In this document: one piece after another, positions 17,549 to 25,511 of the stretch | How the letters are laid out: each line of letters begins with the position of its first letter | How positions within the stretch are numbered: position 1 is the first letter of the stretch | NCBI GenBank assembly: GCA_910577675.1 | Contig: CAJTOR010000003.1 | Span: 74,905-138,904 of the forward strand | Direction: 5' to 3' | DNA from: an uncultured Lachnospiraceae bacterium | GTDB taxonomy: Bacteria; Bacillota; Clostridia; Lachnospirales; Lachnospiraceae | Length of the DNA stretch: 64,000 bases | Notes under the pieces: model-generated | Told to the model about the DNA's origin: nothing | The model's input: only the letters and a program-made list of their open reading frames with translations | The model's database searches: none | Position numbers and translations under genes: made by a program

Positions 17549-18886
17549 ATGGGAACAGTGATTAAGGAGGTAAGGGCAAGGGAAATTTTGGATTCGCGCG
17601 GGAATCCGACGGTGGAGGCGGAGGTCTACCTTGAAGATGGGACAAGCGGCCGTGCGGCGGTTCCCTCGGGAGCTTCGACCGGGGAGTACGAGGCGCTTGA
17701 GTTAAGGGATGGGGATAAGAGCCGCTATCAGGGAAAAGGTGTTGAGCGCGCAGTGGCGAATGTAAATGGAGAGTTAAACAGCGTGCTTAAAAAGATGGAT
17801 CCGTTTTCCCAGCAGGAAGTGGACAAAAAACTCTGTGAGGCTGACGGAACCGAGAAAAAGGAGAGGCTTGGCGCGAATGCAGTGCTTGCCGCTTCGCTTG
17901 CGACAGCCTGCGCCGCCGCAAATTCCCTTAATCAGCCGCTCTACCGCTATCTTGGCGGTGAGAATGCGAAATGCCTCCCGGTGCCGATGATGAATATTGT
18001 AAACGGCGGTGTGCATGCAAAAAATGATATTGATTTCCAGGAATTTATGATAATGCCCGCGGGGGCGAAAAGTTTTAAGGAAGGTCTGCGCATGGGAACG
18101 GAGGTCTACCATGAGCTGAAAAAACTGCTTGGGCAGAACGGGCATGTTACGGCGGTCGGGGATGAGGGCGGCTTTGCACCCGACCTGAAAAATGCGGAGG
18201 AAGTTTTTGAATATATGACAAAGGCGGTGCGACAAGCGGGGTATGAGCCTGGCAGCGATATCGTTTTCGCTATGGATGCAGCAGCGAGCGAACTCTTTAA
18301 TGAGGATGCGGGGATGTATTATTTTCCGGGTGAGAGCCACCAGAAGGCGGAGGAGTTCAAAGACCCTGCGGCTGCGCCGGATACAAAGAAACTCGAGGTG
18401 ATGCGCAACACAAAGGAAATGATTGATTACTATGCAATGCTCTGCGACAAGTACCCGATTGCATCGATTGAGGATGCGCTTGATGAGAATGACTGGGATG
18501 GCTGGCAGGAACTTACCAGCAGGCTTTCAGGCAGGGTGCAGCTTGTCGGGGACGACCTGTTTGTAACTAATACAAAACGTCTTGAGGAGGGTATCAGGAG
18601 AAAGGCGGGCAATGCGGTATTAATTAAATTTAACCAGATTGGCTCCCTGACAGAAACGCTTGAAACCATTTCGATGGCGAAGGGAGCGGGGTACCGCGTT
18701 GTGATCTCGCACCGCTCAGGGGAGACGGAGGATACTTTTATCGCGGATCTTGCCGTGGCGAGCGGGGCGGGGCAGATAAAGACAGGCGCTCCGTGCCGCA
18801 GCGACCGTGTTGCCAAGTACAACCGTCTTTTGCGCATTGAGGAGGAACTTGCAGGCACAGCCCAGTACCAGAATCCTTTCCGCTAG
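17549..18886 (+). CDS. eno: Enolase
   Basis: Interconverts 2-phosphoglycerate and phosphoenolpyruvate in glycolysis. The N-terminus IKEVRAREILDSRGNPTVEAEV, the block VGDEGGFAPDL and the C-terminal signature VISHRSGETEDTFIADLAV are all intact. The ATG at 17549 follows AATGGAGGC; a start 27 bases earlier lacks a ribosome site. The 445 residues are slightly longer than the usual 430 owing to an insertion around residues 265-290 (with KAEEFKDPAAAPDTKKLE). It appears monocistronic. Confidence 0.97.
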   Translation: MGTVIKEVRAREILDSRGNPTVEAEVYLEDGTSGRAAVPSGASTGEYEALELRDGDKSRYQGKGVERAVANVNGELNSVLKKMDPFSQQEVDKKLCEADGTEKKERLGANAVLAASLATACAAANSLNQPLYRYLGGENAKCLPVPMMNIVNGGVHAKNDIDFQEFMIMPAGAKSFKEGLRMGTEVYHELKKLLGQNGHVTAVGDEGGFAPDLKNAEEVFEYMTKAVRQAGYEPGSDIVFAMDAAASELFNEDAGMYYFPGESHQKAEEFKDPAAAPDTKKLEVMRNTKEMIDYYAMLCDKYPIASIEDALDENDWDGWQELTSRLSGRVQLVGDDLFVTNTKRLEEGIRRKAGNAVLIKFNQIGSLTETLETISMAKGAGYRVVISHRSGETEDTFIADLAVASGAGQIKTGAPCRSDRVAKYNRLLRIEEELAGTAQYQNPFR

Positions 18887-18900
18887 AAACTGGCAATAAA

Positions 18901-18947
18901 AAGAGGATGTTGCAAAATGGAATATCCAAATTTTGCAACATCCTCTT
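18901..18947 (+). terminator. Perfect 18-bp hairpin after enolase
   Basis: Arms 18901-18918 and 18930-18947 are perfectly complementary (aagaggatgttgcaaaat on the left), with an 11-base loop. The A-rich left and T-containing right flanks suit termination from both sides, although the T run is weak. Confidence 0.8.
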
Positions 18948-18963
18948 AGTATTTCCCTGTTTC

Positions 18964-19242
18964 TCACTCATTTTCCTGCGCGGTGTCATTAAGGGGTACA
19001 TCCTCCTCCGATGTGATTTCAGAATCGACAACATCGCCGCCGATTTTCTTGGGTTCCCCGACCTTGCAGTTTATGAAATGGATGATATTCCCGCGGTTCA
19101 TCATCCGGATATTATTGTCAAACAGGGAGAGATCCCTCACATATGGAAAGCGGTCGTACATCGAGAAATCTTCGTGAGCCGTAATGTCAAATGGAAGGAT
19201 TGGAGTATAATTATGATCCTTCCCCGATGGTGTGTCAGCCAT
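18964..19242 (-). CDS. Small acidic protein of unknown function, 92 aa
   Basis: A hydrophilic protein without membrane segment, starting MADTPSGKDHNYTPILPFD and ending in a very acidic tail. AGAAGG precedes the ATG at good spacing. It follows the lipoprotein gene by 28 bases on the same strand, so it may be co-transcribed. I do not recognise a family. Confidence 0.6.
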   Translation of the reverse strand: MADTPSGKDHNYTPILPFDITAHEDFSMYDRFPYVRDLSLFDNNIRMMNRGNIIHFINCKVGEPKKIGGDVVDSEITSEEDVPLNDTAQENE

Positions 19243-19270
19243 AAAAACCTTCTTTCTGCCGTGCAGGCAA

Positions 19271-20344
19271 TTATTGCAATGAAAAGATATGGAGGTCGCC
19301 GGAGGTTTTTTCCTGCCGGTAAACCGTTTTTCCGTCCAGTGTTACAAAAAGCTGTTCCCTGTAGAACAACCGGTTCTCCTCGTTGGAATAGACAAGGACA
19401 TTGTAACAGAGCCGGTCGCTCATAATGGTGATATCATCCTGTACATAGAAGAAATAATCCTGCATATCACCGGTCAGCCCCGCGGCCTGCGCCTCCATGC
19501 CAGAGAGCCTGTCAACCGCTTCCTGGGGTGAAACCGTGACCACTTTTGAATCCTGGTTTTCCGTGTAGGCGTAGATGCCTGTCAGGCTGCCCGCACCTTT
19601 TTGATGGCTGTGCTCAAGCACCAGGTTCCCGCCGGACCAGGAAAAGGAGAGCTCTGCGCCCGCATCGCTGGTAAAGGATGCCTCCCGCCCCGAGATTCTG
19701 GCGACACCGGAAAGTTCTTCCACCTGGCTTTCAAGGTAGGAATAGGCAGTAAACTCAAAATGCTCGTCGTCCGTCTGACAGAGAAGAATGTAGCTGCGCA
19801 GTGCTCCGTCCTCATCCACGATAATATAAGTCCCGTTCCAGTCGATTGGGACATCATCCGTTTCGCGGTAGAGTGGGTGCGCGGTGATTTCCGCAAGTGT
19901 GTTGTCAGCTAAGATACACTTTAGTTCGCCGCTTTGTTTGTTGACCAGCACAAGCGGCTCAATTGCGCTTCCTCTGAGGGAGATCAGGAAAGTGTAATAA
20001 TCGTCGGAGCCGATGGCAAGGTCATCGGAAACTAACGCTACCCCGTAATGTCCCGAATCGAGGAATGATAGTATTGTATCCGTGGCTTCCTCCGGTGTCA
20101 GGCACCCAAGTGCGGGGGTTGGGGTCGGTGATGGTGACGGGCTCCTGGTTAGTTCCGCTTCCGGTTCTGTTGGCGGGGTCGGTATACCGGAAGCGGACAG
20201 TGCCCCCTCCATCCCATCCCCAGACCCTGTGGCGCTGCCGCAGCCAGCAGTAAAAAGCAGTGCCGCAAGCGCAAGTGCAGAGAGAAGGACAGTTATTTTC
20301 TTTATTGACTTAATTGGAAAAATATGTAAATTTTTGATATGCAT
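19271..20344 (-). CDS. Lipoprotein of unknown function, 357 aa
   Basis: The N-terminus has basic residues, a hydrophobic core (ITVLLSALALAALLF) and the lipobox TAGC, so it is an exported lipoprotein. A P/S/T-rich spacer (about residues 45-75) follows, then a beta-rich domain of unknown type. The chosen ATG (complement 20342-20344) has GGGAGGTG upstream. It probably forms a unit with the small acidic protein gene downstream. Confidence 0.8.
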   Translation of the reverse strand: MHIKNLHIFPIKSIKKITVLLSALALAALLFTAGCGSATGSGDGMEGALSASGIPTPPTEPEAELTRSPSPSPTPTPALGCLTPEEATDTILSFLDSGHYGVALVSDDLAIGSDDYYTFLISLRGSAIEPLVLVNKQSGELKCILADNTLAEITAHPLYRETDDVPIDWNGTYIIVDEDGALRSYILLCQTDDEHFEFTAYSYLESQVEELSGVARISGREASFTSDAGAELSFSWSGGNLVLEHSHQKGAGSLTGIYAYTENQDSKVVTVSPQEAVDRLSGMEAQAAGLTGDMQDYFFYVQDDITIMSDRLCYNVLVYSNEENRLFYREQLFVTLDGKTVYRQEKTSGDLHIFSLQ

Positions 20345-20418
20345 TCCGACACCTCCCGACAAAAATAATTCCTAAGATAAATATACACCCGAATTCATTA
20401 AAAAGGCAAGTGTTTTCC

Positions 20419-20447
20419 TTGCTATTTTTAAAGGAATTTTTTATAAT
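20419..20447 (+). promoter_or_regulatory. Promoter of mutY
   Basis: -35 TTGCTA (20419-20424), 17-base spacer, -10 TATAAT (20442-20447). The transcript would begin near 20454, so upstream in-frame ATG codons at 20410 and 20446 cannot be the start of translation. Confidence 0.75.
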
Positions 20448-20475
20448 GTCGTTGAGTGAGGAAGGAGGAAGAAAA

Positions 20476-21693
20476 GTGGTGCAGGAAAACGAAAAAGATT
20501 GTATTGAGGCGCGCATGGTTATGCCGCTTCTTGACTGGTTTGCAGAAAATGCAAGGAAACTGATGTTTAGGGAGAATCCGCAGCCTTATTATGTGTGGGT
20601 ATCCGAGATTATGCTGCAGCAGACGCGGGTGGAGGCGGTAAAAGAGTATTTCGCGCGCTTTATTAAGGAGCTGCCAGATATCAGGGCGCTTGCTTGTGTA
20701 CAGGAGGAGAAGCTTCTAAAATTGTGGGAGGGGCTCGGCTATTATACCAGGGCGAAAAATCTTAAAAAAGCAGCGGTTATCGTGATGGAAGAATATGGGG
20801 GAAAACTTCCGTCCACAAAGGAACAATTGTGTAAGCTTCCGGGAATTGGGGATTACACCGCAGGAGCCATCGCCTCGATTGCCTACGGCAGGGCGGTTGC
20901 CGCCGTGGACGGCAATGTGCTGCGCGTGATGTCAAGGCTGCTGGGCGACGATTCGGATATTGCGAAGGCGAGCGTGCGCAAAAGCTTTTCAGCGCGGCTT
21001 GAGGCGGTGATACCAAAGGATTTTGCGGGTGCCTTTAACCAGGCGCTTATGGAACTTGGCGCGCTTGTCTGCCTGCCGAACGGCAAACCCCTCTGCGGTC
21101 AGTGCCCACTCAGAAAGCTATGTGTGGCGCACCGCGATAATACATGGAACCAGCTCCCGGTAAAACCCGCGAAAAAAACGCGCCGCAGGGAGGAGCGCAC
21201 AGTCTTGTTCCTGGAGGGGGAGGATGGATTTTTGGTTCGAAAGCGCCCTGAGGAGGGGCTTTTAGCCGGACTTTGGGAGTACCCCTGCCTTCCCGGGAAA
21301 AAGACGCAGGAGGAAGTGGGGGAATTTCTTACCGGGACGGGATACGGGATGGGGAAGATTATGCCGCTCGGGGATGCAAAGCATATTTTTTCCCATATCG
21401 AGTGGCATATGGCAGGGTACTATGCAAGGCTTGGGGAACTTTTGCGGGAATCCGAAAAAATGTGCTTTGAAAACGGGGCTTCCTATGGTATAATGGAAAA
21501 GAATTTTTTGGAGGGATGCGTCTCCGTTACCTGGGAGAAGCTGAAAGCGGAATACTCCGTGCCGTCGGCGTTTGAGGCGTATCGGGCTGCGGTCGAAAAG
21601 CTGCGAAAGGGAGGGGGAGAAACCCCAGAAAATATATCCCCAAAAAAAGGCAAAGTGAAAAAGGCGCGGGGAAAAGAAAGGAACGGTGGATAA
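20476..21693 (+). CDS. mutY: A/G-specific adenine glycosylase MutY
   Basis: Removes adenine mispaired with 8-oxoguanine. Seen: the catalytic Glu block WVSEIMLQQTRV; the helix-hairpin-helix LPGIGDYTAGAIASIAYG with the catalytic Asp in AAVDGNV; the iron-sulfur loop C-x7-C-x2-C-x5-C (CLPNGKPLCGQCPLRKLC); and a C-terminal NUDIX-like domain that reads 8-oxoG. The start is GTG 20476 (405 aa), set by AAGGAGGAAG upstream and by the promoter position. The tail is unusually lysine-rich (about 30 residues). Its 3' end overlaps the next gene by 8 bases if that gene starts at its GTG. Confidence 0.93.
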   Translation: MVQENEKDCIEARMVMPLLDWFAENARKLMFRENPQPYYVWVSEIMLQQTRVEAVKEYFARFIKELPDIRALACVQEEKLLKLWEGLGYYTRAKNLKKAAVIVMEEYGGKLPSTKEQLCKLPGIGDYTAGAIASIAYGRAVAAVDGNVLRVMSRLLGDDSDIAKASVRKSFSARLEAVIPKDFAGAFNQALMELGALVCLPNGKPLCGQCPLRKLCVAHRDNTWNQLPVKPAKKTRRREERTVLFLEGEDGFLVRKRPEEGLLAGLWEYPCLPGKKTQEEVGEFLTGTGYGMGKIMPLGDAKHIFSHIEWHMAGYYARLGELLRESEKMCFENGASYGIMEKNFLEGCVSVTWEKLKAEYSVPSAFEAYRAAVEKLRKGGGETPENISPKKGKVKKARGKERNGG

Positions 21694-22351
21694 GATGGAA
21701 AGAGTATTTAGGGATTTTGTGAAGGCTGTGCTGTCCGGCTTTATGATTGGGATTGGCGGGACGGTATATCTTTCATGCTCAAACAAGATTGTTGGGGCGT
21801 TTTTATTTACGATCGGGCTGATTACGATCTGTGAATTCGGGTTTAACCTGTATACCGGCAAGGTGGGCTACACGATGGTGAACGGGCAGGGGCTTGCCGA
21901 TAAGTTTAGTTTTCTTGGCACGGTTGTCCTAGGCAATTATACCGGCACGATGCTTTATGGGTTTGCCTACGGTGCGGGCAAGCCGGAACTGCGCAAAGTG
22001 GCAGGGGAAATCTGCACAAAGAAGCTTGAGCAGAATTTTCTGATGGTGTTTATACTCGCAGTCTGCTGCGGGATGTTAATGTTTATTGCAGTGGATGCAT
22101 ACCGCAAGAATGCGGGGAGTTTTGCCAAGTATGTTGCCATCCTGATTGGTATCCCAACTTTTATTCTTTCAGGTTTTGAGCACAGTATTGCGGATATGGT
22201 GTATTTTGCACTTGCCCCGCTCTCCGTAAACTTCCAGCTAAAGACCTATGCATTCCTGCTAATCGTGTTGATTGGCAACGGGATCGGGGGCGTGATGATC
22301 CCGTGGTGCCAGAAATACATATATCCGGAAAATAATGTGAAAGGGGCATAA
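21686..22351 (+). CDS. Formate/nitrite transporter family channel, about 220 aa
   Basis: Six membrane segments, with an N-terminal block FVKAVLSGFMIGIGGTVYL and the family signature SGFEHSIADMVYFALAP in the fifth segment region. FNT channels pass small monocarboxylates (formate, nitrite, lactate) or hydrosulfide. The track of segments and length suits the family, though the third-segment consensus is loose. The start is GTG 21686 or ATG 21695; both overlap or abut the mutY stop. Confidence 0.85.
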   Translation: MDKMERVFRDFVKAVLSGFMIGIGGTVYLSCSNKIVGAFLFTIGLITICEFGFNLYTGKVGYTMVNGQGLADKFSFLGTVVLGNYTGTMLYGFAYGAGKPELRKVAGEICTKKLEQNFLMVFILAVCCGMLMFIAVDAYRKNAGSFAKYVAILIGIPTFILSGFEHSIADMVYFALAPLSVNFQLKTYAFLLIVLIGNGIGGVMIPWCQKYIYPENNVKGA

Positions 22352-22403
22352 ACAGATATTGGGGTTTTGTACCCCTTTCACATTGGGGATATGTTTTTTT
22401 GTA

Positions 22404-23843
22404 TTACGAATATTCTGCGATGCGGGTGACGGCAACGTAAATCTGGGATATTTTATACCAGGTTGGGAAATCGACAATCCCGCTTTGAGGGAGGCCGAAT
22501 TGCTTTTGGAAAGCGATGACAGCCTCCCTTGTTTTTGGACCGAAAATGCCGTCCGCGGCGATGTTCGGTATTGGGTAATACACATTTGCGATTGTGTCGA
22601 GCTGCTCCTGCATCTGGCGGACTTTGCTGCCCCTTGAGCCGACGGTGAGGGGCTCGCCGGGGTAGGAAGATGGGATGCCGGATATTTCTTCGGAAGTGTT
22701 GATATAGATGGACTGCCCGTAGAAGTAGCGCAGGATCTGGATGGCGGTGTAACCCTGGTCAGCTAAGGATTTTGACCCCCACTGCGACATCAGGTTCGGG
22801 CAGGTCACGCGCTTGCCGTCACAGTACTGCGTAAGGATTGGCTGGCGCACATTCGGGCGGGAGAGATAATTGTTGAAAATATTGTCCACCGCCTCGCTGA
22901 TTGTATCATAGATATTGCGCTCATTAATCCACTTGTGGTCGTAGGCTGTCGAGGAAGTAATTGTAAAGTTATACCCTTTGTTGCGGTAGAATTCCGTGTA
23001 CACCCGGTTCAGGGTAAAGGACTGTATTGCAAGGATGTTTGCGTAGAGTGCTGCCTGCGGCCAGGTTGCATAAATCTCGCTGGACGCTACATTCTTAATA
23101 TAATCGCGGTACGGCACATAATAGTTCGGGGCGGAAGAGTCCGAAGGGGGACCGTCATGCACCACAACAAATTCGGGGATGACAACGCGGCTTAGGACAA
23201 TCTCACCCGTTTCAAAGACCGGCTGGATTTCAGGCTCGATAATCTTTGGCGGATATTCGCCGTACAGCGTGTGAGGACCGATTACAAAGACTTCGGCGCT
23301 GTTTGGCTCGTTGTCCGCCGCCGGGTCAAGAAGGACATTCTGGATGGCAGTGACATCGGGGAGGAGTTCTGCACCGTTAATTAAAATCGGTTCATAGCCC
23401 TGTGCGGTAATATAGAAGGTATATTCCGAATAGGGCTGGTTTGCAAATGGTTCCATACTGTAGAGAAGCGGCGGGGTGGCAAGGCTGATCGTTGGGGTAA
23501 GGCCTGTGCCATCGGTTGTGATTGTGTTTATCACACTGTCCGGCTCACCGCTGTATGAGATTTCAATGGTGGCATTTGCGACCGGGCGGTTGTTGGTGGA
23601 GGACAGTACAGAAATCCTTAACTGTCCGGTTGAATCGGTCTGGTTTCTCCCGTCGGTGATTTCTGAGGAATCCGGGGGCGCTATGGTATTTTCAGGGATT
23701 GTGTCGGAAGCATTCGGGGTAGCAGCAGGGGGCATGGCACTTCCCTGATCCGTATTTTCCTGCTGCGCACTAAGCTTAGCGCCCTCGCTATTTTGTCTGC
23801 GCGGGGTCAGTAAAAAAGGGGTTCGTCTCATAATTGCCCTCAT
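22404..23843 (-). CDS. SpoIID/LytB-domain protein with peptidoglycan-binding domain
   Basis: After a low-complexity P/N/T/S-rich start there are beta domains (about 75-170). A SpoIID-like domain follows (about 230-390, with YIKNVASSEIYATWPQAALYAN, CDGKRVTCPNLMSQWGS and ILRYFYG). The C-terminal peptidoglycan-binding-1 domain has VGSRGSKVRQMQEQL and DGIFGPKTREAVIAFQ. SpoIID relatives are lytic transglycosylases that open glycan strands lacking stem peptides. No classic signal peptide is seen at the chosen ATG (23841-23843), which is odd for a wall-binding protein. A role in the spore coat or cortex region is possible. Confidence 0.82.
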   Translation of the reverse strand: MRAIMRRTPFLLTPRRQNSEGAKLSAQQENTDQGSAMPPAATPNASDTIPENTIAPPDSSEITDGRNQTDSTGQLRISVLSSTNNRPVANATIEISYSGEPDSVINTITTDGTGLTPTISLATPPLLYSMEPFANQPYSEYTFYITAQGYEPILINGAELLPDVTAIQNVLLDPAADNEPNSAEVFVIGPHTLYGEYPPKIIEPEIQPVFETGEIVLSRVVIPEFVVVHDGPPSDSSAPNYYVPYRDYIKNVASSEIYATWPQAALYANILAIQSFTLNRVYTEFYRNKGYNFTITSSTAYDHKWINERNIYDTISEAVDNIFNNYLSRPNVRQPILTQYCDGKRVTCPNLMSQWGSKSLADQGYTAIQILRYFYGQSIYINTSEEISGIPSSYPGEPLTVGSRGSKVRQMQEQLDTIANVYYPIPNIAADGIFGPKTREAVIAFQKQFGLPQSGIVDFPTWYKISQIYVAVTRIAEYS

Positions 23844-23968
23844 TTTAAATTGTCTTTCTTTCCAAGTATATGCAAAATGACGGGAAATAAAAACACCTAT
23901 CATCATATGCTGTTTTTAGCATGTTTTGGCAGATTTGCATAATTTTTTTATTTTAGTCAAATATATGC

Positions 23969-23997
23969 TTGTGTTTGGCATAAATTTATGATATGAT
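23969..23997 (+). promoter_or_regulatory. Promoter of the ferredoxin/FrhB-like genes
   Basis: -35 TTGTGT (23969-23974), 17-base spacer, -10 TATGAT (23992-23997). Confidence 0.6.
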
Positions 23998-24088
23998 TTT
24001 ATTGATTTGTATTTTCAGACCTTTTACGGGAATGGGAACTTTGAGTTGGGTTTGTGGTATGGGCGGCGGAAAGGTGGGTTTTACAGGG

Positions 24089-24328
24089 ATGAACTCAGGG
24101 AAGGAAGCGGAAAGAGGGGTGCCGGTACTTTTTGGGAAACGGCAGAATTGTTGTGGCTGTTCGGCATGTTATGCAATCTGCCCGGTCGGGGCGATCAAGA
24201 TGAAACAAAACCAGGCGGGCTTTTTGTACCCCGTTATAAATAAGCAAAAATGTATTCGCTGTTATCAATGTCTTTCGGTTTGTGCATTTAAAGTGGATCA
24301 GGCCAAAAAGGGGTATCCGGTGGAGTAG
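24089..24328 (+). CDS. Dicluster ferredoxin-like protein, 79 aa
   Basis: Two 4Fe-4S motifs: CCGCSACYAICPVGAI and CIRCYQCLSVC. In most relatives this domain is the N-terminus of a single protein of about 430 aa with an FrhB (F420 hydrogenase beta) body. Here a TAG stop at 24326-24328 ends the frame, and the FrhB body continues in the same frame only one codon later. The start at ATG 24089 is supported by AAAGGTGGG about ten bases upstream; earlier in-frame ATGs have poor sites. Confidence 0.75.
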   Translation: MNSGKEAERGVPVLFGKRQNCCGCSACYAICPVGAIKMKQNQAGFLYPVINKQKCIRCYQCLSVCAFKVDQAKKGYPVE

Positions 24329-24343
24329 GGGATGGGAGGGACA

Positions 24344-25399
24344 ATGGAAAATCCGTTGGTATATGCGGTAAAGCATAAGGAGGAAAGTGTTAGGATGGCA
24401 TCCCGCTCGGGCGGGATTTTCACGGCTATCTCGGATATAGTGTTAAGGGAGGGCGGGGTGGTTTACGGGTGCGCGCTCGATAGGAAGTTCAGGGCATCCC
24501 ATATCCGCGCGGAAACAAAAGAGGAGCGGGATCGGATGCGCGGCTCTAAATATGTACAGAGTGATATGGCGGATACCATGAAGAATATCCGCAAAGATCT
24601 TGAGGCGGGGAGGCGCGTGCTCTTTTCCGGGACATCCTGCCAGGTTGCAGGACTTTATTCTTTTTTGGGAAAGGATTATGGGGAACTTCTGTTTTGTATG
24701 GATATCCTTTGCCAGGGCGTGCCAAGCCCCCTTGTGTGGGAGAGGTATTTGCAGTGGCAGCAGGAGTTAAACGGCATGGAGTGCACCGATGTCAATTTCC
24801 GCAATAAAAAAGATTTTGGCTGGGAGGCATCGGTTGAAACACTCACATTTGGCAGGGCTGACGGAAGTGAAAAAACCGTGCACAGCCAGGTGTTCCGCAA
24901 TCTGTTCGGCTCCCACAGGATTATCAGGGAAAGTTGTTACCAGTGCCCGTACAAGGAAATTACCCATCAAAGCGATATGACAGTGGGGGATTTCTGGGGC
25001 ATAGACAGGGCGGCACCGGGCTTTGATGATAATTGCGGGGTTTCCCTTGTGCTGGTTAATACAAAGAGAGCGGCAGAACTGTTTGATGCCGCCAAGGAAG
25101 AACTTGACTATGTGCCATGCCGCATTGAGGACAGCATGCAGACGGCGCTGAAAAAGCCGGTTTTAAGACCGGAGGGGCGCGATGAATTCTGGCGGGATTT
25201 CAGGGAGCATGATTTTTATTATATTGCGGAAAAATATGGTCATTACAATGAGGAGAGCGGTGCGAAACTTGACCGGATTGCCAGAAGATATAAAAACAGA
25301 AACAAATGGGTTCTTGTAAAGAAGGTGTACCGCAGACTAAAACAGTGTGGAAAGAGGATCTTTAACCTGTCAAAGAAGTCATCCGCTTCTAAGCCGTAA
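24344..25399 (+). CDS. FrhB-like coenzyme F420 hydrogenase/dehydrogenase beta-subunit protein
   Basis: Contains the N-terminal FrhB block (SRSGGIFTAISDIVLREGGVVYGC) and the C-terminal block (FSGTSCQVAGLYSFL, CMDILCQGVPSP, CYQCPYKEITHQSDMTVGDFWG). In human-gut Firmicutes such proteins usually lie in polysaccharide gene groups. The substrate is unknown. The start ATG 24344 has GGGAGGG just upstream; ATG 24332 is also in frame. It sits directly after the ferredoxin-like frame and may once have been fused with it. Its last codons lie in a dispersed hairpin element (25364-25430). Confidence 0.8.
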   Translation: MENPLVYAVKHKEESVRMASRSGGIFTAISDIVLREGGVVYGCALDRKFRASHIRAETKEERDRMRGSKYVQSDMADTMKNIRKDLEAGRRVLFSGTSCQVAGLYSFLGKDYGELLFCMDILCQGVPSPLVWERYLQWQQELNGMECTDVNFRNKKDFGWEASVETLTFGRADGSEKTVHSQVFRNLFGSHRIIRESCYQCPYKEITHQSDMTVGDFWGIDRAAPGFDDNCGVSLVLVNTKRAAELFDAAKEELDYVPCRIEDSMQTALKKPVLRPEGRDEFWRDFREHDFYYIAEKYGHYNEESGAKLDRIARRYKNRNKWVLVKKVYRRLKQCGKRIFNLSKKSSASKP

Positions 25400-25430
25400 A
25401 GACGACAGCGGTGAATATGGATTTCTTTCT
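25364..25430 (+). repeat. Dispersed hairpin element, copy 1
   Basis: Starts aacctgtcaaagaagt, identical over 16 bases to 57871-57886, and shares cttctaag, aaaga and gcggtg farther along. It can fold with aaagaa near the left paired to ttcttt near the right. It overlaps the end of the FrhB-like coding sequence. See copies at 57871-57940 and 62640-62727. Confidence 0.65.
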
Positions 25431-25511
25431 GCCAGGTGGGGGGATAAGCCCCATCTGACATGCGAGGGCAGCACAGGGTCAGGATAAGGCATCCGCATAA
25501 AGGGGGGCAGG

